DNA of 64,000 nucleotides from Paenibacillus lemnae. Its GTDB lineage: Bacteria; Bacillota; Bacilli; Paenibacillales; Paenibacillaceae. Shown piece by piece: positions 17,273 to 26,866 of the stretch. The position numbers were made by a program, and so were the translations under genes. The DNA lies in contig NZ_JABBPN010000011.1 in assembly GCF_012933385.1 (NCBI RefSeq), positions 62,001 to 126,000 on the forward strand, read 5' to 3'. The notes beneath the pieces were generated by a model. The model was not told the DNA's origin and did not search any database. It saw only the letters and a program-made list of their open reading frames with translations. Within the stretch, counting starts at the first letter, position 1. Every line of letters starts with the position of its first letter.

Positions 17273-17932
17273 TTAAACAGAACCCGCCCCATTTTTAAGA
17301 TAAAAAATCGCAATTTGCGTGCGGTCACGCAGACTCAGCTTGCCCAGAATCTCGGTGACATAGTTTTTGACAGTCCCTTCGCTTAAAAACAGCTGTCCCG
17401 CGATCTCCTTGTTGGATAATCCATCCGCAATCAGGCGCACAATATTTTTCTCCGCCGGGGTCAGTCCGTAGGTATCCAGAACCGCAGACTGCGGGGGACG
17501 TGCCGGCTGGGCTGGCCGCAGCATACCCGTGAGCTTGCGAGCGATGTCGGGGTGAATGAGCATATTGCCCTCGTGCACGGTTTTGATGCCCTGGATGATG
17601 CGGTCTGGGGGAATGTTTTTTAGCAAATAACCGCTGGCACCGTTCTGCAGGGCTGCTGCGATATAATCGTCATCGTCAAACGTAGTCAGCATCAGCACGC
17701 GGGTATCGGGATAGGTTTTGCGGATCAGCTCGGTTCCCTCCACACCGTCACAGACCGGCATCCGGATGTCCATCAGTACAACATCCACAGCAGGTCCTTC
17801 GGCAAGCAGCTCCAGGGCCTCCGCACCATGTGCCGCAGTACCGATGACTTCGATGAGAGGATCCATGCCAATCAGCAGCTTGAGGCTTTCCCGGATAAAG
17901 GGGTCGTCATCAACAAGAAGCACCGTAATCAT
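17273..17932 (-). CDS. NarL/LuxR-type response regulator (LnrK-like)
   Basis: A 219-residue two-component regulator. The receiver domain (1-120) has acidic residues Asp8-Asp10 and the phospho-acceptor Asp55 in VVLMDIRMP. The C-terminal LuxR helix-turn-helix (about 150-210) reads YGLTPAEKNIVRLIADGLSNKEIAGQLFLSEGTVKNYV. AGGGAGGTG precedes the ATG. It is the second gene of a pair with the kinase upstream. The length and neighbours match LnrK (YfiK) of B. subtilis, which controls an ABC exporter for linear polyene lipids. The likely target is the divergent exporter; palindromes before that operon are candidate binding sites. Confidence 0.9.
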   Translation of the reverse strand: MITVLLVDDDPFIRESLKLLIGMDPLIEVIGTAAHGAEALELLAEGPAVDVVLMDIRMPVCDGVEGTELIRKTYPDTRVLMLTTFDDDDYIAAALQNGASGYLLKNIPPDRIIQGIKTVHEGNMLIHPDIARKLTGMLRPAQPARPPQSAVLDTYGLTPAEKNIVRLIADGLSNKEIAGQLFLSEGTVKNYVTEILGKLSLRDRTQIAIFYLKNGAGSV

Positions 17933-18010
17933 AAAAATTTCACCTCCCTTTGTTCCATCCCTAATTGCTAGTTAGAATGGTATCTTTTAATTCAATCTAT
18001 ATAGCAACTG

Positions 18011-19213
18011 TTACATAATTTCGCTCTTGCGGTAGACGGGCAGTTTCGTAATCACGGTAAAAGGGGCATAGCCCCGCACATTCAGGGTACCGCCGATCAA
18101 TCGTGTGCGTTCCAGCATACCGCTGAGGCCCAGCCCCTGGCGTGGCGGAAACCCGGATTCCCCGGCATAGGGCTGCTCGCTGTCCAGGCCGCCCGTGGAA
18201 GTTTGTTCACGCAAGGCCGTTTTACCGTTATTGGATACTTCCATACACATTTCATGCTCTTCATAGATCAGCAGCACACTCACCTCAGACGCATCTCCGT
18301 GACGGATTGCATTGGTGATCGCTTCGCGTGCATTTTTAAACAGCACGACCTGCTGGCTGGGATACAGCGGATAGGGCAGACCTTTTACCTGAAGTGTGGT
18401 CCGGATACCGGTTTCCTGCTGGATTTGCTCCAGCAGCCGGTCAAGAGAATGCGCATCAGCAATCGGTCTGCCGGGATGCATACGCTTGACTGCGAGCCGC
18501 ATCTCCTCCATGCTGTCTGCCAGCTGGTCACGGATCTGATGCAGCAGCTGCATCCCGCGTTCCTGATCTCCCGGAACGGTATGAATCGCCGCCTCCATCA
18601 TCATCTTCACCCGGATCAGCCGGTGGCCGATATCATCATGCAGCTGCCGCGAAATACGGGTTCTTTCCTCTGCCTGTGCAGCTCCCTCCACCTGATGAGC
18701 AAACTGCTGCAGCCGGCTTCTCGCTTCTTCCAGCTGATAATGCTTGCTTCGCAGCTCATCATACAATTTCAACGTATTCTCTCTTCTGCCTGACGCATCA
18801 TGAAGAATACTGATAAAGACAGCCATCATCATCAGCAGCAGGTTACCGCACACCAGCCACAGCTTCTCCTGCTCCCAAAACGCGGTATTCAGTACCGCAG
18901 CATGAATCCCGAACAACAAATACCGGAGCACAGCAGGGGAAAACGTGAAATAGACACACACACTGGACATGGAGATAAAGGCCATCAGTAACCCGTACTC
19001 CCTGCACATCCATCCCGCAATGAGAATTTCCAGAAGAACCCCTGCAGCCATCACCGGGAGTGAGGTGATATGGCGGCTCAAGACAGCTGCGGACAGAAAC
19101 AGGAGCACCAGAAAGGTATATACACCGTATCTCTCAATCGGCTGGATATACAGCCCTGCCAGAGCGGGGAGGAGGATGAGTCCGTAACGCAGCGGGATCC
19201 ATATCCGGGACAT
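18011..19213 (-). CDS. Sensor histidine kinase, HisKA_3 family (LnrJ-like)
   Basis: A 400-residue kinase. Five or six membrane helices occupy about residues 5-145 with almost no extracellular loop, a layout suited to sensing the membrane itself. A coiled segment leads to the HisKA_3 domain with the phospho-accepting His in ISRQLHDDIGHRL (about 190), then the ATPase domain with the N-box NAREAITNAIRHGD and the G-box GLGLSGMLERTRL. Both the size and the membrane-only sensor fit LnrJ (YfiJ). It is translated ahead of the regulator with a 78-base gap. Confidence 0.9.
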   Translation of the reverse strand: MSRIWIPLRYGLILLPALAGLYIQPIERYGVYTFLVLLFLSAAVLSRHITSLPVMAAGVLLEILIAGWMCREYGLLMAFISMSSVCVYFTFSPAVLRYLLFGIHAAVLNTAFWEQEKLWLVCGNLLLMMMAVFISILHDASGRRENTLKLYDELRSKHYQLEEARSRLQQFAHQVEGAAQAEERTRISRQLHDDIGHRLIRVKMMMEAAIHTVPGDQERGMQLLHQIRDQLADSMEEMRLAVKRMHPGRPIADAHSLDRLLEQIQQETGIRTTLQVKGLPYPLYPSQQVVLFKNAREAITNAIRHGDASEVSVLLIYEEHEMCMEVSNNGKTALREQTSTGGLDSEQPYAGESGFPPRQGLGLSGMLERTRLIGGTLNVRGYAPFTVITKLPVYRKSEIM

Positions 19214-19312
19214 ATCAGATAACTTCCTTTTCTCAGAGTTTGATGAAAACAGGTCATCTGCGATGCCTGTATTTTCTTTCGCCCATTATATCACAGCACA
19301 CTTTACGCCAAG

Positions 19313-19342
19313 AGGTGACTTTTGTCACCTGTCATGAATGAC
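19313..19342. promoter_or_regulatory. Paired palindromes before the ABC exporter operon
   Basis: AGGTGAC-TTTT-GTCACCT (19313-19330) is a perfect inverted repeat, directly followed by GTCAT-GA-ATGAC (19331-19342). A TACAAT hexamer at 19375-19380 could be the -10 element of the exporter operon, with a poor -35 position (CTGAAC). A dyad upstream of a weak promoter is the usual design for activation by a NarL-type regulator, here probably the neighbouring one. Confidence 0.6.
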
Positions 19343-19424
19343 TTTGTCTACCTGAACAAGGAGACACCGGCAGATACAATAAGGTCAAGAAGAAGGAACG
19401 TGAACAGAAACGGAGCGATGAAGC

Positions 19425-20360
19425 ATGGCATTTCTGCAAGCACAAGATGTGGTCAAACGGTACGGCAGCAAGCTTTCAGTGGACCACCTGAACCTGAATA
19501 TTCATGAAGGCGAGATTTTTGGACTGCTGGGACCCAACGGGGCTGGCAAAAGCACCACGATCAACATGATCTGCGGACTGCTCAAAATAGACCAGGGCAG
19601 CATTGAAGTAGACGGCTTATCTATCGAGGACAGTCCGCTTGAAGTCAAGCGGCGGATCGGGCTGGTCCCGCAGGACCTGGCTCTTTACGAGAACATGACA
19701 GCAGCTGATAACGTCACCTTTTTTGCCAAACTTTATGGTCTGCGGGGTAAGCTGCTGAAGGAGCGGGTCGAAGAAGCCCTGTCCTTTGTCGGTCTGCTGG
19801 ACCGGGCTAAGGACACGCCGTCTACGTTCTCTGGCGGCATGAAGCGCCGTCTGAACATTGCTTGTGCGATCACGCACCGCCCCAAGCTGATTATTATGGA
19901 TGAGCCGACGGTCGGCATTGATCCACAGTCGCGGAATCATATTCTGGAATCGGTCCGCAAGCTGAACGAGATGGGCTCAACCGTTATTTATACCAGTCAC
20001 TATATGGAGGAAGTAGCTGCGATCAGCAGCCGGGTGGCGATTATGGATAAAGGCCGCGTCATCGCCTGCGGAACACAGCAGGAGCTGAAGGAGCAGGTGG
20101 CTCAGGAAGAGAAAATTTTGCTGACCGCGGATGGCATTACCCCGGATGTGGTGCATGAACTGAACATGCATCCCGGCATTACCCGTGTGCTGCACGAAGG
20201 GCCGCTGCTGGAAATTTATCTGCCGTCTGCCCAGAACAATCTGCAGGATGTGCTGTTTATCTGTAATCAGCATGAAGCGGTCATTCAGAGCATCAAGTGC
20301 GAGGAACCTGACCTGGAGACACTATTCTTGAGTTTGACAGGACGCACGCTGCGTGATTAG
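19425..20360 (+). CDS. ABC exporter ATP-binding protein (LnrL-like)
   Basis: A 311-residue ATPase of the ABC-2/DrrA type. Walker A GPNGAGKST (about residue 39), signature FSGGMKRRL, and Walker B LIIMDEPTVGID are intact. Residues after 220 form the short C-terminal domain common to drug-export ATPases. Length equals LnrL (YfiL) of B. subtilis. It heads a three-gene operon with two permeases and is divergent from the kinase-regulator pair, so resistance or tolerance to membrane-active compounds is the probable job. Confidence 0.9.
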   Translation: MAFLQAQDVVKRYGSKLSVDHLNLNIHEGEIFGLLGPNGAGKSTTINMICGLLKIDQGSIEVDGLSIEDSPLEVKRRIGLVPQDLALYENMTAADNVTFFAKLYGLRGKLLKERVEEALSFVGLLDRAKDTPSTFSGGMKRRLNIACAITHRPKLIIMDEPTVGIDPQSRNHILESVRKLNEMGSTVIYTSHYMEEVAAISSRVAIMDKGRVIACGTQQELKEQVAQEEKILLTADGITPDVVHELNMHPGITRVLHEGPLLEIYLPSAQNNLQDVLFICNQHEAVIQSIKCEEPDLETLFLSLTGRTLRD

Positions 20361-20409
20361 AGCGCAGGGACACCGGTATGTCCGGTATGCAGCATAAGGG
20401 GGAGAGTCC

Positions 20410-21585
20410 ATGAATATACGAACAATTGCTTGGTATGAATTAAAAAGGTTGTCGCGCCACCGTACGGTGCTGTTTAATCTGTTTTTGCTGCCTATGCTGC
20501 TCATTTTTATTCTGGGCACCGCGTTATCGAGCTTTTTCGGCGCCGCGGAAGACGTGGAACTGAAGCCGCTGAGCACCGGCCTCGTCATTTCCGGAAGCAC
20601 TGGGGATCTCCCGGCGAGCTTTGAAGCATTCATCGAAAACCCGGAGATCGCATCGATGTTAAACCTGGAACGCAGCCTGACGCGGGCGGAAGCGGAAAGC
20701 CGTCTGAGAAGCGGTGAGTTGGAGTTTGTTGTCGTCGTACCTGATCATCTGGATGATCGTATGTTCTCCGGCGGCAGTGCAGAACTGGAACTCCTGCTGG
20801 GGAAGGATTCTGTGCAAAATCTCGTGGGTGAATCCCTGTTCGGGTCATATATGGATGAAGCAAACAGCAGACAGGCATTGTTCATGACCGCCGCAGCTGA
20901 AGGGCAAGGGGGGGACAGTGTCTCCATTACGGAGCGCCCTGCCTATGTGAATGCCGGCCAGCTGGGCGGACAGGGCGAGTCTTATTCGGCAGTGCAATAT
21001 TACGCGGCTTCGATGATGATCATGTTTTTGCTCAACTCGGGAATGATGGTGTCAAGCAGCCTGTATTCGGAAAAAGAAGATCATACGCTGTACCGCCTGC
21101 AGTCGATGCCGCTGTCCGGGCGTGAGATTTTTGGCGGTAAAATCCTGGGGTGCAGCTTGATCACATTTGCTCAGGCGGGCATTATTATTCTGGGCTCGAA
21201 CCTGCTGTACGGAGTCAACTGGGGAAATCATGTCTGGCTGCTGATTCTGGTCTGTGTCCTGATTTCTATAGCTTCCATGACGATCGCAGCGGTGGTGTCC
21301 CTGATGACCTCCTCTGCGGCAACGGCCAGCGGAATTATACAGGCGGTCATTATTGCGATGACGTTCCTGAGCGGCGGTTTTACGCCGCTGCCGGTTGACA
21401 TCATCCGTACCCTGGGTGAATTCACCGTCAACCATTGGGCACTGCAGGGCATTCTGCGCATGATGCTGGGAGCAGGGACTTCAGAGGTGCTGGCATGTGT
21501 TGGAATATTGGGCGCCATCTCGCTGGGTCTGACGGCGGCAGCGCTGATCGTTTATCGAAAGGTGGGGTACAGTTACCATGCATAG
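20410..21585 (+). CDS. ABC-2 type exporter permease (LnrM-like)
   Basis: A 391-residue permease. One helix at about 20-42 is followed by a large extracellular domain (about 45-190) and five helices from about 200 to 385, the ABC2_membrane_3 layout. The segment LYSEKEDHTLYRLQSMPLSGREIFGGKILGC is the conserved coupling region. GGGGGAG precedes ATG 20410. It overlaps the second permease by eight bases, and its length is near that of LnrM (YfiM). Confidence 0.88.
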   Translation: MNIRTIAWYELKRLSRHRTVLFNLFLLPMLLIFILGTALSSFFGAAEDVELKPLSTGLVISGSTGDLPASFEAFIENPEIASMLNLERSLTRAEAESRLRSGELEFVVVVPDHLDDRMFSGGSAELELLLGKDSVQNLVGESLFGSYMDEANSRQALFMTAAAEGQGGDSVSITERPAYVNAGQLGGQGESYSAVQYYAASMMIMFLLNSGMMVSSSLYSEKEDHTLYRLQSMPLSGREIFGGKILGCSLITFAQAGIIILGSNLLYGVNWGNHVWLLILVCVLISIASMTIAAVVSLMTSSAATASGIIQAVIIAMTFLSGGFTPLPVDIIRTLGEFTVNHWALQGILRMMLGAGTSEVLACVGILGAISLGLTAAALIVYRKVGYSYHA

Positions 21586-22735
21586 TTTAACGATTGCCTT
21601 GCAGATGATGAAACGAACATTGGGCAGGAAAAAAGGATGGATGGTCTATGTGCTCCTGCCATGTGCCATTGTCACGGTCTGTATCGCCCTGCTTGGCCAG
21701 GCGAACACAGCAGAAGTGCCGATCGCCTATATCAATGAGGATCAGGGACCAGCCGGGGAGCACCTGCTGCAGGAGCTGGGACGGACCGAGGAGTATGTGA
21801 TGAAACCCGCGGGTTCGGTGGAGTCACTTAAGAATGATGTTATTGAAAAGACGGGGTTGATCGCATTTACGATCCCGAAAGATTTCAGCCAGCAGCTGTT
21901 AGATGGCGGTACCCCGAACGTGGAGATTTACGAAATTGCTGTCAGCGAAGCTTCGTTCACGGTCAAAATGAAGCTGGAAGGTGTGACGGGCCGGATCGGA
22001 GAGGCTGCTGCCGTTGTCTCGAAGCAGGGCGGGACAGCTCAGGAGCAGCAGGCGGCCCTGAAGCAGATCCTGGATCAAACGGCCAAGCATCAAATAAAAG
22101 CTGTCACCACAGATCTGGAGCTGTATGCAAGACCTGGTCTGAACAATATTACCGGATTTACGCTGCTGTTCCTGATGAGCCTGGTTGCCAGTACAGTCAT
22201 GCTGATGGTAGAGGACCGCAAATTGCGGACGATGTCCCGCATTTATACCGCGCCTGTTCGGACGTATGAGATCGTGCTGGGTAATTTTCTCGGAAGCTTT
22301 GCGCTGGGATCGCTGCAGATTCTGATTGTGCTCCTGGTGAGCAAGTATGTGCTTGGCTACGATTACGGCGTGCCTTTCGGCATTCACTTTGTTATCCTGG
22401 CTGCCTTTATGCTGGTTGCTATGGGGATGGCCAGTGCAATCGCGGGCTTGATTCGCAATCCGAAAAATGCAGGTATGCTCAACTCTCTCATCATTACACC
22501 AACCTGCATGCTGGGAGGCTGCTTCTGGCCGCTGTCCGTCATGCCGGACTTTTTGCAGAAAATCGCTAATTTCGTGCCGCAAAAATGGGCCATTGAGGCG
22601 GTGGAGACGATCGCTTCCGGCGGGGCGCTGTCAGACATTGCGCTGCCGTTGCTGATTCTGGGCCTGATGGCCGTCATCCTGCTGGCCCTGGGCTCTGTCA
22701 TTATGCGTCCGAGCGAGAGCGCGGTGCGGGGATAG
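21578..22735 (+). CDS. ABC-2 type exporter permease (LnrN-like)
   Basis: A 385-residue partner permease with the same topology: helix at about 19-38, an extracellular domain to about 190, then five helices. The coupling motif is MLMVEDRKLRTMSRIYTAPVRTYEIVLGNF. The start lies inside the previous gene, so the two are made together and probably form a heterodimer. Length equals LnrN (YfiN). Confidence 0.88.
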   Translation: MHSLTIALQMMKRTLGRKKGWMVYVLLPCAIVTVCIALLGQANTAEVPIAYINEDQGPAGEHLLQELGRTEEYVMKPAGSVESLKNDVIEKTGLIAFTIPKDFSQQLLDGGTPNVEIYEIAVSEASFTVKMKLEGVTGRIGEAAAVVSKQGGTAQEQQAALKQILDQTAKHQIKAVTTDLELYARPGLNNITGFTLLFLMSLVASTVMLMVEDRKLRTMSRIYTAPVRTYEIVLGNFLGSFALGSLQILIVLLVSKYVLGYDYGVPFGIHFVILAAFMLVAMGMASAIAGLIRNPKNAGMLNSLIITPTCMLGGCFWPLSVMPDFLQKIANFVPQKWAIEAVETIASGGALSDIALPLLILGLMAVILLALGSVIMRPSESAVRG

Positions 22736-22745
22736 GGAGTGTGAG

Positions 22746-22889
22746 GCGGTCCGTGGACCGCACGTGACTTTGCGCGTGCGAAATGTATGTGGTTTTCCGC
22801 ATACATGGGGCGCAGCAGCGATCCGCCGCTCACAGGCACCTTTTCACTGGCGTGAAGCAGCTTTTTGAGCGGTGAACGCCGCCAGGTGC
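22746..22889. repeat. Hairpin-rich intergenic tract
   Basis: Three structures sit between the exporter operon and the motB terminator: GCGGTCC-GT-GGACCGC at 22746-22761, the dispersed hairpin repeat at 22776-22814, and a larger imperfect inverted repeat in which GCACCT and TGGCGT near 22836-22860 can pair with ACGCC and AGGTGC near 22875-22889. No coding potential was seen. Confidence 0.5.
22776..22814. repeat. Dispersed hairpin repeat, copy 1
   Basis: Unit starting GTGCG with stem ATGTATGTGG (22783-22792), loop TTTT, and CCGCATACAT (22797-22806), closed by TGCG/CGCA. The same unit occurs at 38981 and 39032. See the finding on this family. Confidence 0.7.
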
Positions 22890-22916
22890 GGCAGCCCTTA
22901 ACATGTTATAGTACGC

Positions 22917-22978
22917 AAAAACACCTTCAGGCACGCTTGCTCTCTTACGAGAAGCAGGCATTAACCTGAAGGTGTTTT
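22917..22978. terminator. Bidirectional terminator between the exporter operon and motB
   Basis: AAAACACCTTCAGG (22918-22931) pairs with CCTGAAGGTGTTTT (22965-22978) around an inner stem with CTCT/GAGA. It ends in T on both strands and serves the converging genes. Confidence 0.85.
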
Positions 22979-22990
22979 CATATTCTCATT

Positions 22991-23875
22991 TCACTGCTGA
23001 GCACGAAGCTGGCGCAGCACGGTAATCTCCACGCGCCGGTTCTTTTGTCTGCCTTCACGCGTGCTGTTGTCGGCTGCCGGACGGGTGTCCGCGTAGCCGG
23101 CATACTGGAAGCTGTCCGGATTCAGGTTCTGCTCCTCCAGAAAAAAGCGCAGTACCGACATGGCCCGGCCGCCGGACAGCTCCCAGTTATCTTCATAACC
23201 GGACATCCGGCCGACGGGGACATTGTCGGTATGTCCTTCAATACTGACGGTCGCGCTGAGGTCCTGGAACAGGCTCGCAAGCTTGCCCAGCACCGGAGCT
23301 GCGCCTTCCTTGAGGTCTGCCTGACCCGGGTCGAACAGAAAGCGGTCGCTCAGCGTGATCGCAATGCCCTGCGGCTCGTCCGAGATAAAAATATCCTCAT
23401 CCAGTTGGTTATCCGCCACATATTGTTTAATAACTTCCATGAAGCCGGATAGTTCCGCTTCCTGCTCCCGGAACGCAAGCTCCCGGCTGGTCATGGGTGC
23501 GGCACCCGGATCCTTCACTTCGGGATCCTTCACTTCCGTGTCCGGGGATTCGCTGCCAGCTCCTGAGCTTGAGCTGGCTTGCTCTTCGTCTTCCGGCTCA
23601 GACGGCGGATTCTTGTGCTTCTCGGTGTCAGCACGGCCGGTGAGCCCCGAGCCCATCTCCAGGATGGAATCGCCGCTTTGGAAGGTCGCCTGCAGCGATT
23701 GGGTGACGATATCGTATTTCTCGGTGTCCAGCCGGCTCATGGCATACATGACGACAAAAAAGATGAGCAGCAGTGTGATCAGATCGGCATAAGTAATCAT
23801 CCAGCGGTCCCGCTGGTCGGGAGCGCCCCGGTTTTTGCGTCCGCTGCGCCCGGTTTTTTTAATCCGCTGTCTCAT
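22991..23875 (-). CDS. motB: Flagellar motor stator protein MotB
   Basis: A 294-residue stator subunit. A basic cytoplasmic N terminus leads into a single helix holding the proton-binding Asp (RWMITYADLITLLLIFFVVMY, Asp near residue 30). A long acidic, Ser/Pro-rich linker (about 75-125, including a PEVKDPEVKDP repeat) precedes the OmpA-like peptidoglycan-binding domain (about 170-290, VSIEGHTDNVPVG and NRRVEITVLR). GGGGGGA fits ATG 23875 rather than the upstream in-frame ATG. It overlaps motA by 17 bases. The linker is longer than that of the B. subtilis protein. Confidence 0.93.
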   Translation of the reverse strand: MRQRIKKTGRSGRKNRGAPDQRDRWMITYADLITLLLIFFVVMYAMSRLDTEKYDIVTQSLQATFQSGDSILEMGSGLTGRADTEKHKNPPSEPEDEEQASSSSGAGSESPDTEVKDPEVKDPGAAPMTSRELAFREQEAELSGFMEVIKQYVADNQLDEDIFISDEPQGIAITLSDRFLFDPGQADLKEGAAPVLGKLASLFQDLSATVSIEGHTDNVPVGRMSGYEDNWELSGGRAMSVLRFFLEEQNLNPDSFQYAGYADTRPAADNSTREGRQKNRRVEITVLRQLRAQQ

Positions 23876-24653
23876 GAGCCGTCCCCCCTGACTGCGGTGT
23901 CCCAAGGCTGCCTTCCGATGTGTAGGATTTCAGCTTTTTGCGGACGAGAAGAGGATGCTGGCCGTTCTGGACTGCCAGAATGCCTTCGAACAGGAGCTCC
24001 ATATTCTGAATTTCTTCCTCACCGCGTGCTTTAATTTTGGATGCGATGGGCAAAAAGATAATATTGGCACTGGCAACCCCGTACAGGGTGGCGGTAAAAG
24101 CGACGGCGATGGATGGTCCCAGCTGGGTCGGGTCCTGCAGACTGCCGAGCACATGAATCAGGCCCATGACGGTACCGATGATGCCCATAGTGGGCGCATA
24201 GCCGCCGGCGGACTCGAAAATTTTGGCATAAGCTTCATGCTTCTGTTCCACAGCGTCCATCTCCAGCTCGAGAATCTGCCGCACGGTATCTTCATCGGTT
24301 CCGTCAACGACCATACCCATGCCTTCGCGTAAAAAAGGATCTGGATGCTCCGCCGAGGCTTTCTCGAGCGCCAGCACACCTTCACGGCGGGCCATGACGG
24401 CCATGTCCACAATGTCCTCGATGAGATCCTCGGATGAGCGGGACCTGCGTCCGAAAGCGGTCTTCAGTGCAGAGGGTATGGTTCGCAGCCGGGAAGCCGG
24501 GAAGCTGATCATGACAGCGGCGAACGTTCCGCCAAATACGATGAGCGCGGCTGTACCCTGCAGCAGTCCGCCAAGGTGCCCGCCTTCCCAAATAAAGCCG
24601 CCAACGAGGGCTGCAAGGCCGGCAAGAATTCCGATAATGGTAGTTGGATCCAT
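23859..24653 (-). CDS. motA: Flagellar motor stator protein MotA
   Basis: A 264-residue stator subunit with four membrane helices (about 5-25, 30-50, 150-170, 180-200), the cytoplasmic loop with basic and acidic residues that contact FliG, and the family motif GYAPTMGIIGTVMGLIHVLG. AAAGGAG abuts an in-frame ATG at 24665; the ATG at 24653 (MDPTTIIGILAG) has workable spacing and gives the usual N terminus. Transcribed with motB and away from other flagellar genes, as is common in Bacillales. Whether protons or sodium drive it cannot be read from sequence alone. Confidence 0.93.
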   Translation of the reverse strand: MDPTTIIGILAGLAALVGGFIWEGGHLGGLLQGTAALIVFGGTFAAVMISFPASRLRTIPSALKTAFGRRSRSSEDLIEDIVDMAVMARREGVLALEKASAEHPDPFLREGMGMVVDGTDEDTVRQILELEMDAVEQKHEAYAKIFESAGGYAPTMGIIGTVMGLIHVLGSLQDPTQLGPSIAVAFTATLYGVASANIIFLPIASKIKARGEEEIQNMELLFEGILAVQNGQHPLLVRKKLKSYTSEGSLGTPQSGGTAHETAD

Positions 24654-24795
24654 GGTAGCAATCATCTCCTTTATATGTAGAGAAATATAGATATTAGGTT
24701 TGCAACGAAAATCCCAAAAGAGTATAATTGCAGGGGAACAGGCATTCTTATTAACTGGCTGTCCAGCACGATTTTCCCTATCCCATTACATCGGG

Positions 24796-24813
24796 AAGTT
24801 TCGACAGAAACTT
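24796..24813. promoter_or_regulatory. Inverted repeat before uvrB
   Basis: AAGTTTC-GACA-GAAACTT is a perfect seven-base inverted repeat 43 bases before the uvrB start. It differs from the known Gram-positive LexA box core (GAAC-N4-GTTC), although the GAAA/TTTC arms are similar in spirit. Promoter-like AT-rich sequence (TATACATTAT) follows. Confidence 0.45.
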
Positions 24814-24855
24814 TAACTATACATTATTTTAGACGATAAGGGTGTGATTGAACAC

Positions 24856-26847
24856 ATGAGCGATCTCGTAATCAGTACGAAATCCTTTGAGCTCCAGTCT
24901 GATTTCGATCCGCAGGGCGATCAGCCGGCTGCGATCGAGGAGCTGGTGGAAGGCATCCGTCAGGGCAAAAGACATCAGACACTGCTCGGCGCGACTGGAA
25001 CGGGCAAGACCTTCACGATTGCGCAGACCATTGCCAAACTGAACCGCCCGACACTGGTTATCGCACATAACAAGACGCTGGCCGCACAGCTGGCGAGCGA
25101 ATTCAAGGAATTTTTTCCGAATAACTCGGTGGACTACTTCGTGAGTTACTACGATTACTATCAGCCTGAAGCCTATATTCCCTCCTCCGATACGTACATC
25201 GAGAAGGACTCCAGTGTCAACGAAGAGATCGACAAGCTGCGCCACTCGGCCACCAGCTCCCTGTTTGAACGGCGGGACGTTATCATTGTGGCCAGTGTAT
25301 CCTGCATTTACGGCCTGGGTTCTCCGAAAGAGTACGGTGAACTCCTGCTCTCGCTGCGTGTAGGGATGGAGAAGCCGCGCAACCAGATTTTGTCGCGGCT
25401 TGTTGACATTCAGTACCAGCGGAACGACATCAATTTTGTCCGGGGGACGTTTCGGGTACGCGGTGACGTGATCGAGATTTTTCCGGCATCCAAGGGAGAA
25501 CAGGCGATCCGGGTAGAACTGTTCGGTGATGAGATCGAGCGCATCACGGAGATTGATGTGCTGACCGGAGAACTGATCGGCGAACGTGAGCATGCAGCGA
25601 TTTTTCCGGCCTCTCACTTTGTTACCCGCGAAGAGACGATGCGCGTGGCGCTCGTCAATATCGAACGCGAGATGGAAGAGCGGCTTGCAGTGCTGCGCGA
25701 AGAAGGCAAGCTGCTGGAAGCCCAGCGGCTGGAACAGCGCACACGCTATGACATCGAGATGATGAAGGAAGTTGGCTTCTGCTCCGGCATTGAGAACTAT
25801 TCCGGTCCGCTGACCTTCCGTGAACCGGGGGCGACGCCTTATACACTTATGGATTTTTTCCCGGACGACATGCTGATTGTCGTAGACGAGTCCCATGTGA
25901 CGCTTCCACAGATTCGGGCCATGTATAACGGTGACCGTGCACGGAAGACGGTGCTCGTAGATCATGGCTTCCGCCTGCCGTCAGCACTGGACAACAGACC
26001 GCTGAAGTTCGAGGAGTTTGAAGATAAGGTCAAACAGATTATCTACGTGTCTGCTACACCAGGACCTTACGAGCTGGAGCATTGTGAAACGATGGTACAG
26101 CAGATCATTCGTCCAACAGGACTGCTGGATCCGTTGATTGAAGTGCGGCCGACAGAGGGCCAGATTGATGACCTGATCGGCGAAATTCATGACCGGACTG
26201 AGCGCGATGAGCGGGTCCTGATCACCACGTTGACGAAGAAGATGGCCGAAGACCTGACCGATTACCTGAAGGAAATCGGCATCAAGGTCCGCTACATGCA
26301 CTCCGAGATCAAAACGTTCGAGCGCATGCAGATTCTGCGCGACCTGCGACTCGGTACATTCCACGTCCTCGTGGGTATAAACCTGTTAAGGGAAGGACTG
26401 GATCTGCCGGAAGTATCACTGGTCGCTATCCTGGATGCCGACAAGGAAGGCTTCCTTCGTTCCGACCGCTCGCTGATCCAGACGATTGGCCGGGCTGCGC
26501 GGAACTCCGAAGGACGCGTCATTATGTACGGAAACAAAATCACTGATTCCATGGATCGGGCGATGAAGGAAACAGAGCGCCGCCGCAAGGTCCAGGTTGA
26601 ATACAACGAGAAGCACGGCATTACGCCGCAGACGATCCGCAAGAAGGTGCGCGATGTGATCGAAGCGACGAAGGTGGCGGAGAGCAAGGCGGATTATCTG
26701 GCAGGACCGACAGCCAAGATGTCCAAGAAAGACCGCGAGTCTGTCATCGAGCGTCTGGAAGCGGAAATGAAGGATGCGGCGAAGAATCTGCAGTTCGAGC
26801 GTGCGGCAGAGCTGCGGGATGCGCTGCTTGAACTGAAGGCGGAGTAA
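24856..26847 (+). CDS. uvrB: Excinuclease ABC subunit B
   Basis: Damage-verification helicase of nucleotide excision repair, 663 residues, normal length. Walker [10 protein letters not shown] (about 40), the DNA-clamping beta-hairpin [20 protein letters not shown] (about 95-115), helicase motif DESH, motif [11 protein letters not shown] and the C-terminal UVR domain [25 protein letters not shown] are all present. ATG 24856 gives [17 protein letters not shown], a common start; an in-frame GTG lies at 24844. The uvrA gene follows after 19 bases. Confidence 0.97.
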   Translation: MSDLVISTKSFELQSDFDPQGDQPAAIEELVEGIRQGKRHQTLLGATGTGKTFTIAQTIAKLNRPTLVIAHNKTLAAQLASEFKEFFPNNSVDYFVSYYDYYQPEAYIPSSDTYIEKDSSVNEEIDKLRHSATSSLFERRDVIIVASVSCIYGLGSPKEYGELLLSLRVGMEKPRNQILSRLVDIQYQRNDINFVRGTFRVRGDVIEIFPASKGEQAIRVELFGDEIERITEIDVLTGELIGEREHAAIFPASHFVTREETMRVALVNIEREMEERLAVLREEGKLLEAQRLEQRTRYDIEMMKEVGFCSGIENYSGPLTFREPGATPYTLMDFFPDDMLIVVDESHVTLPQIRAMYNGDRARKTVLVDHGFRLPSALDNRPLKFEEFEDKVKQIIYVSATPGPYELEHCETMVQQIIRPTGLLDPLIEVRPTEGQIDDLIGEIHDRTERDERVLITTLTKKMAEDLTDYLKEIGIKVRYMHSEIKTFERMQILRDLRLGTFHVLVGINLLREGLDLPEVSLVAILDADKEGFLRSDRSLIQTIGRAARNSEGRVIMYGNKITDSMDRAMKETERRRKVQVEYNEKHGITPQTIRKKVRDVIEATKVAESKADYLAGPTAKMSKKDRESVIERLEAEMKDAAKNLQFERAAELRDALLELKAE

Positions 26848-26866
26848 ACGTGAGGAGATGAAGGGT

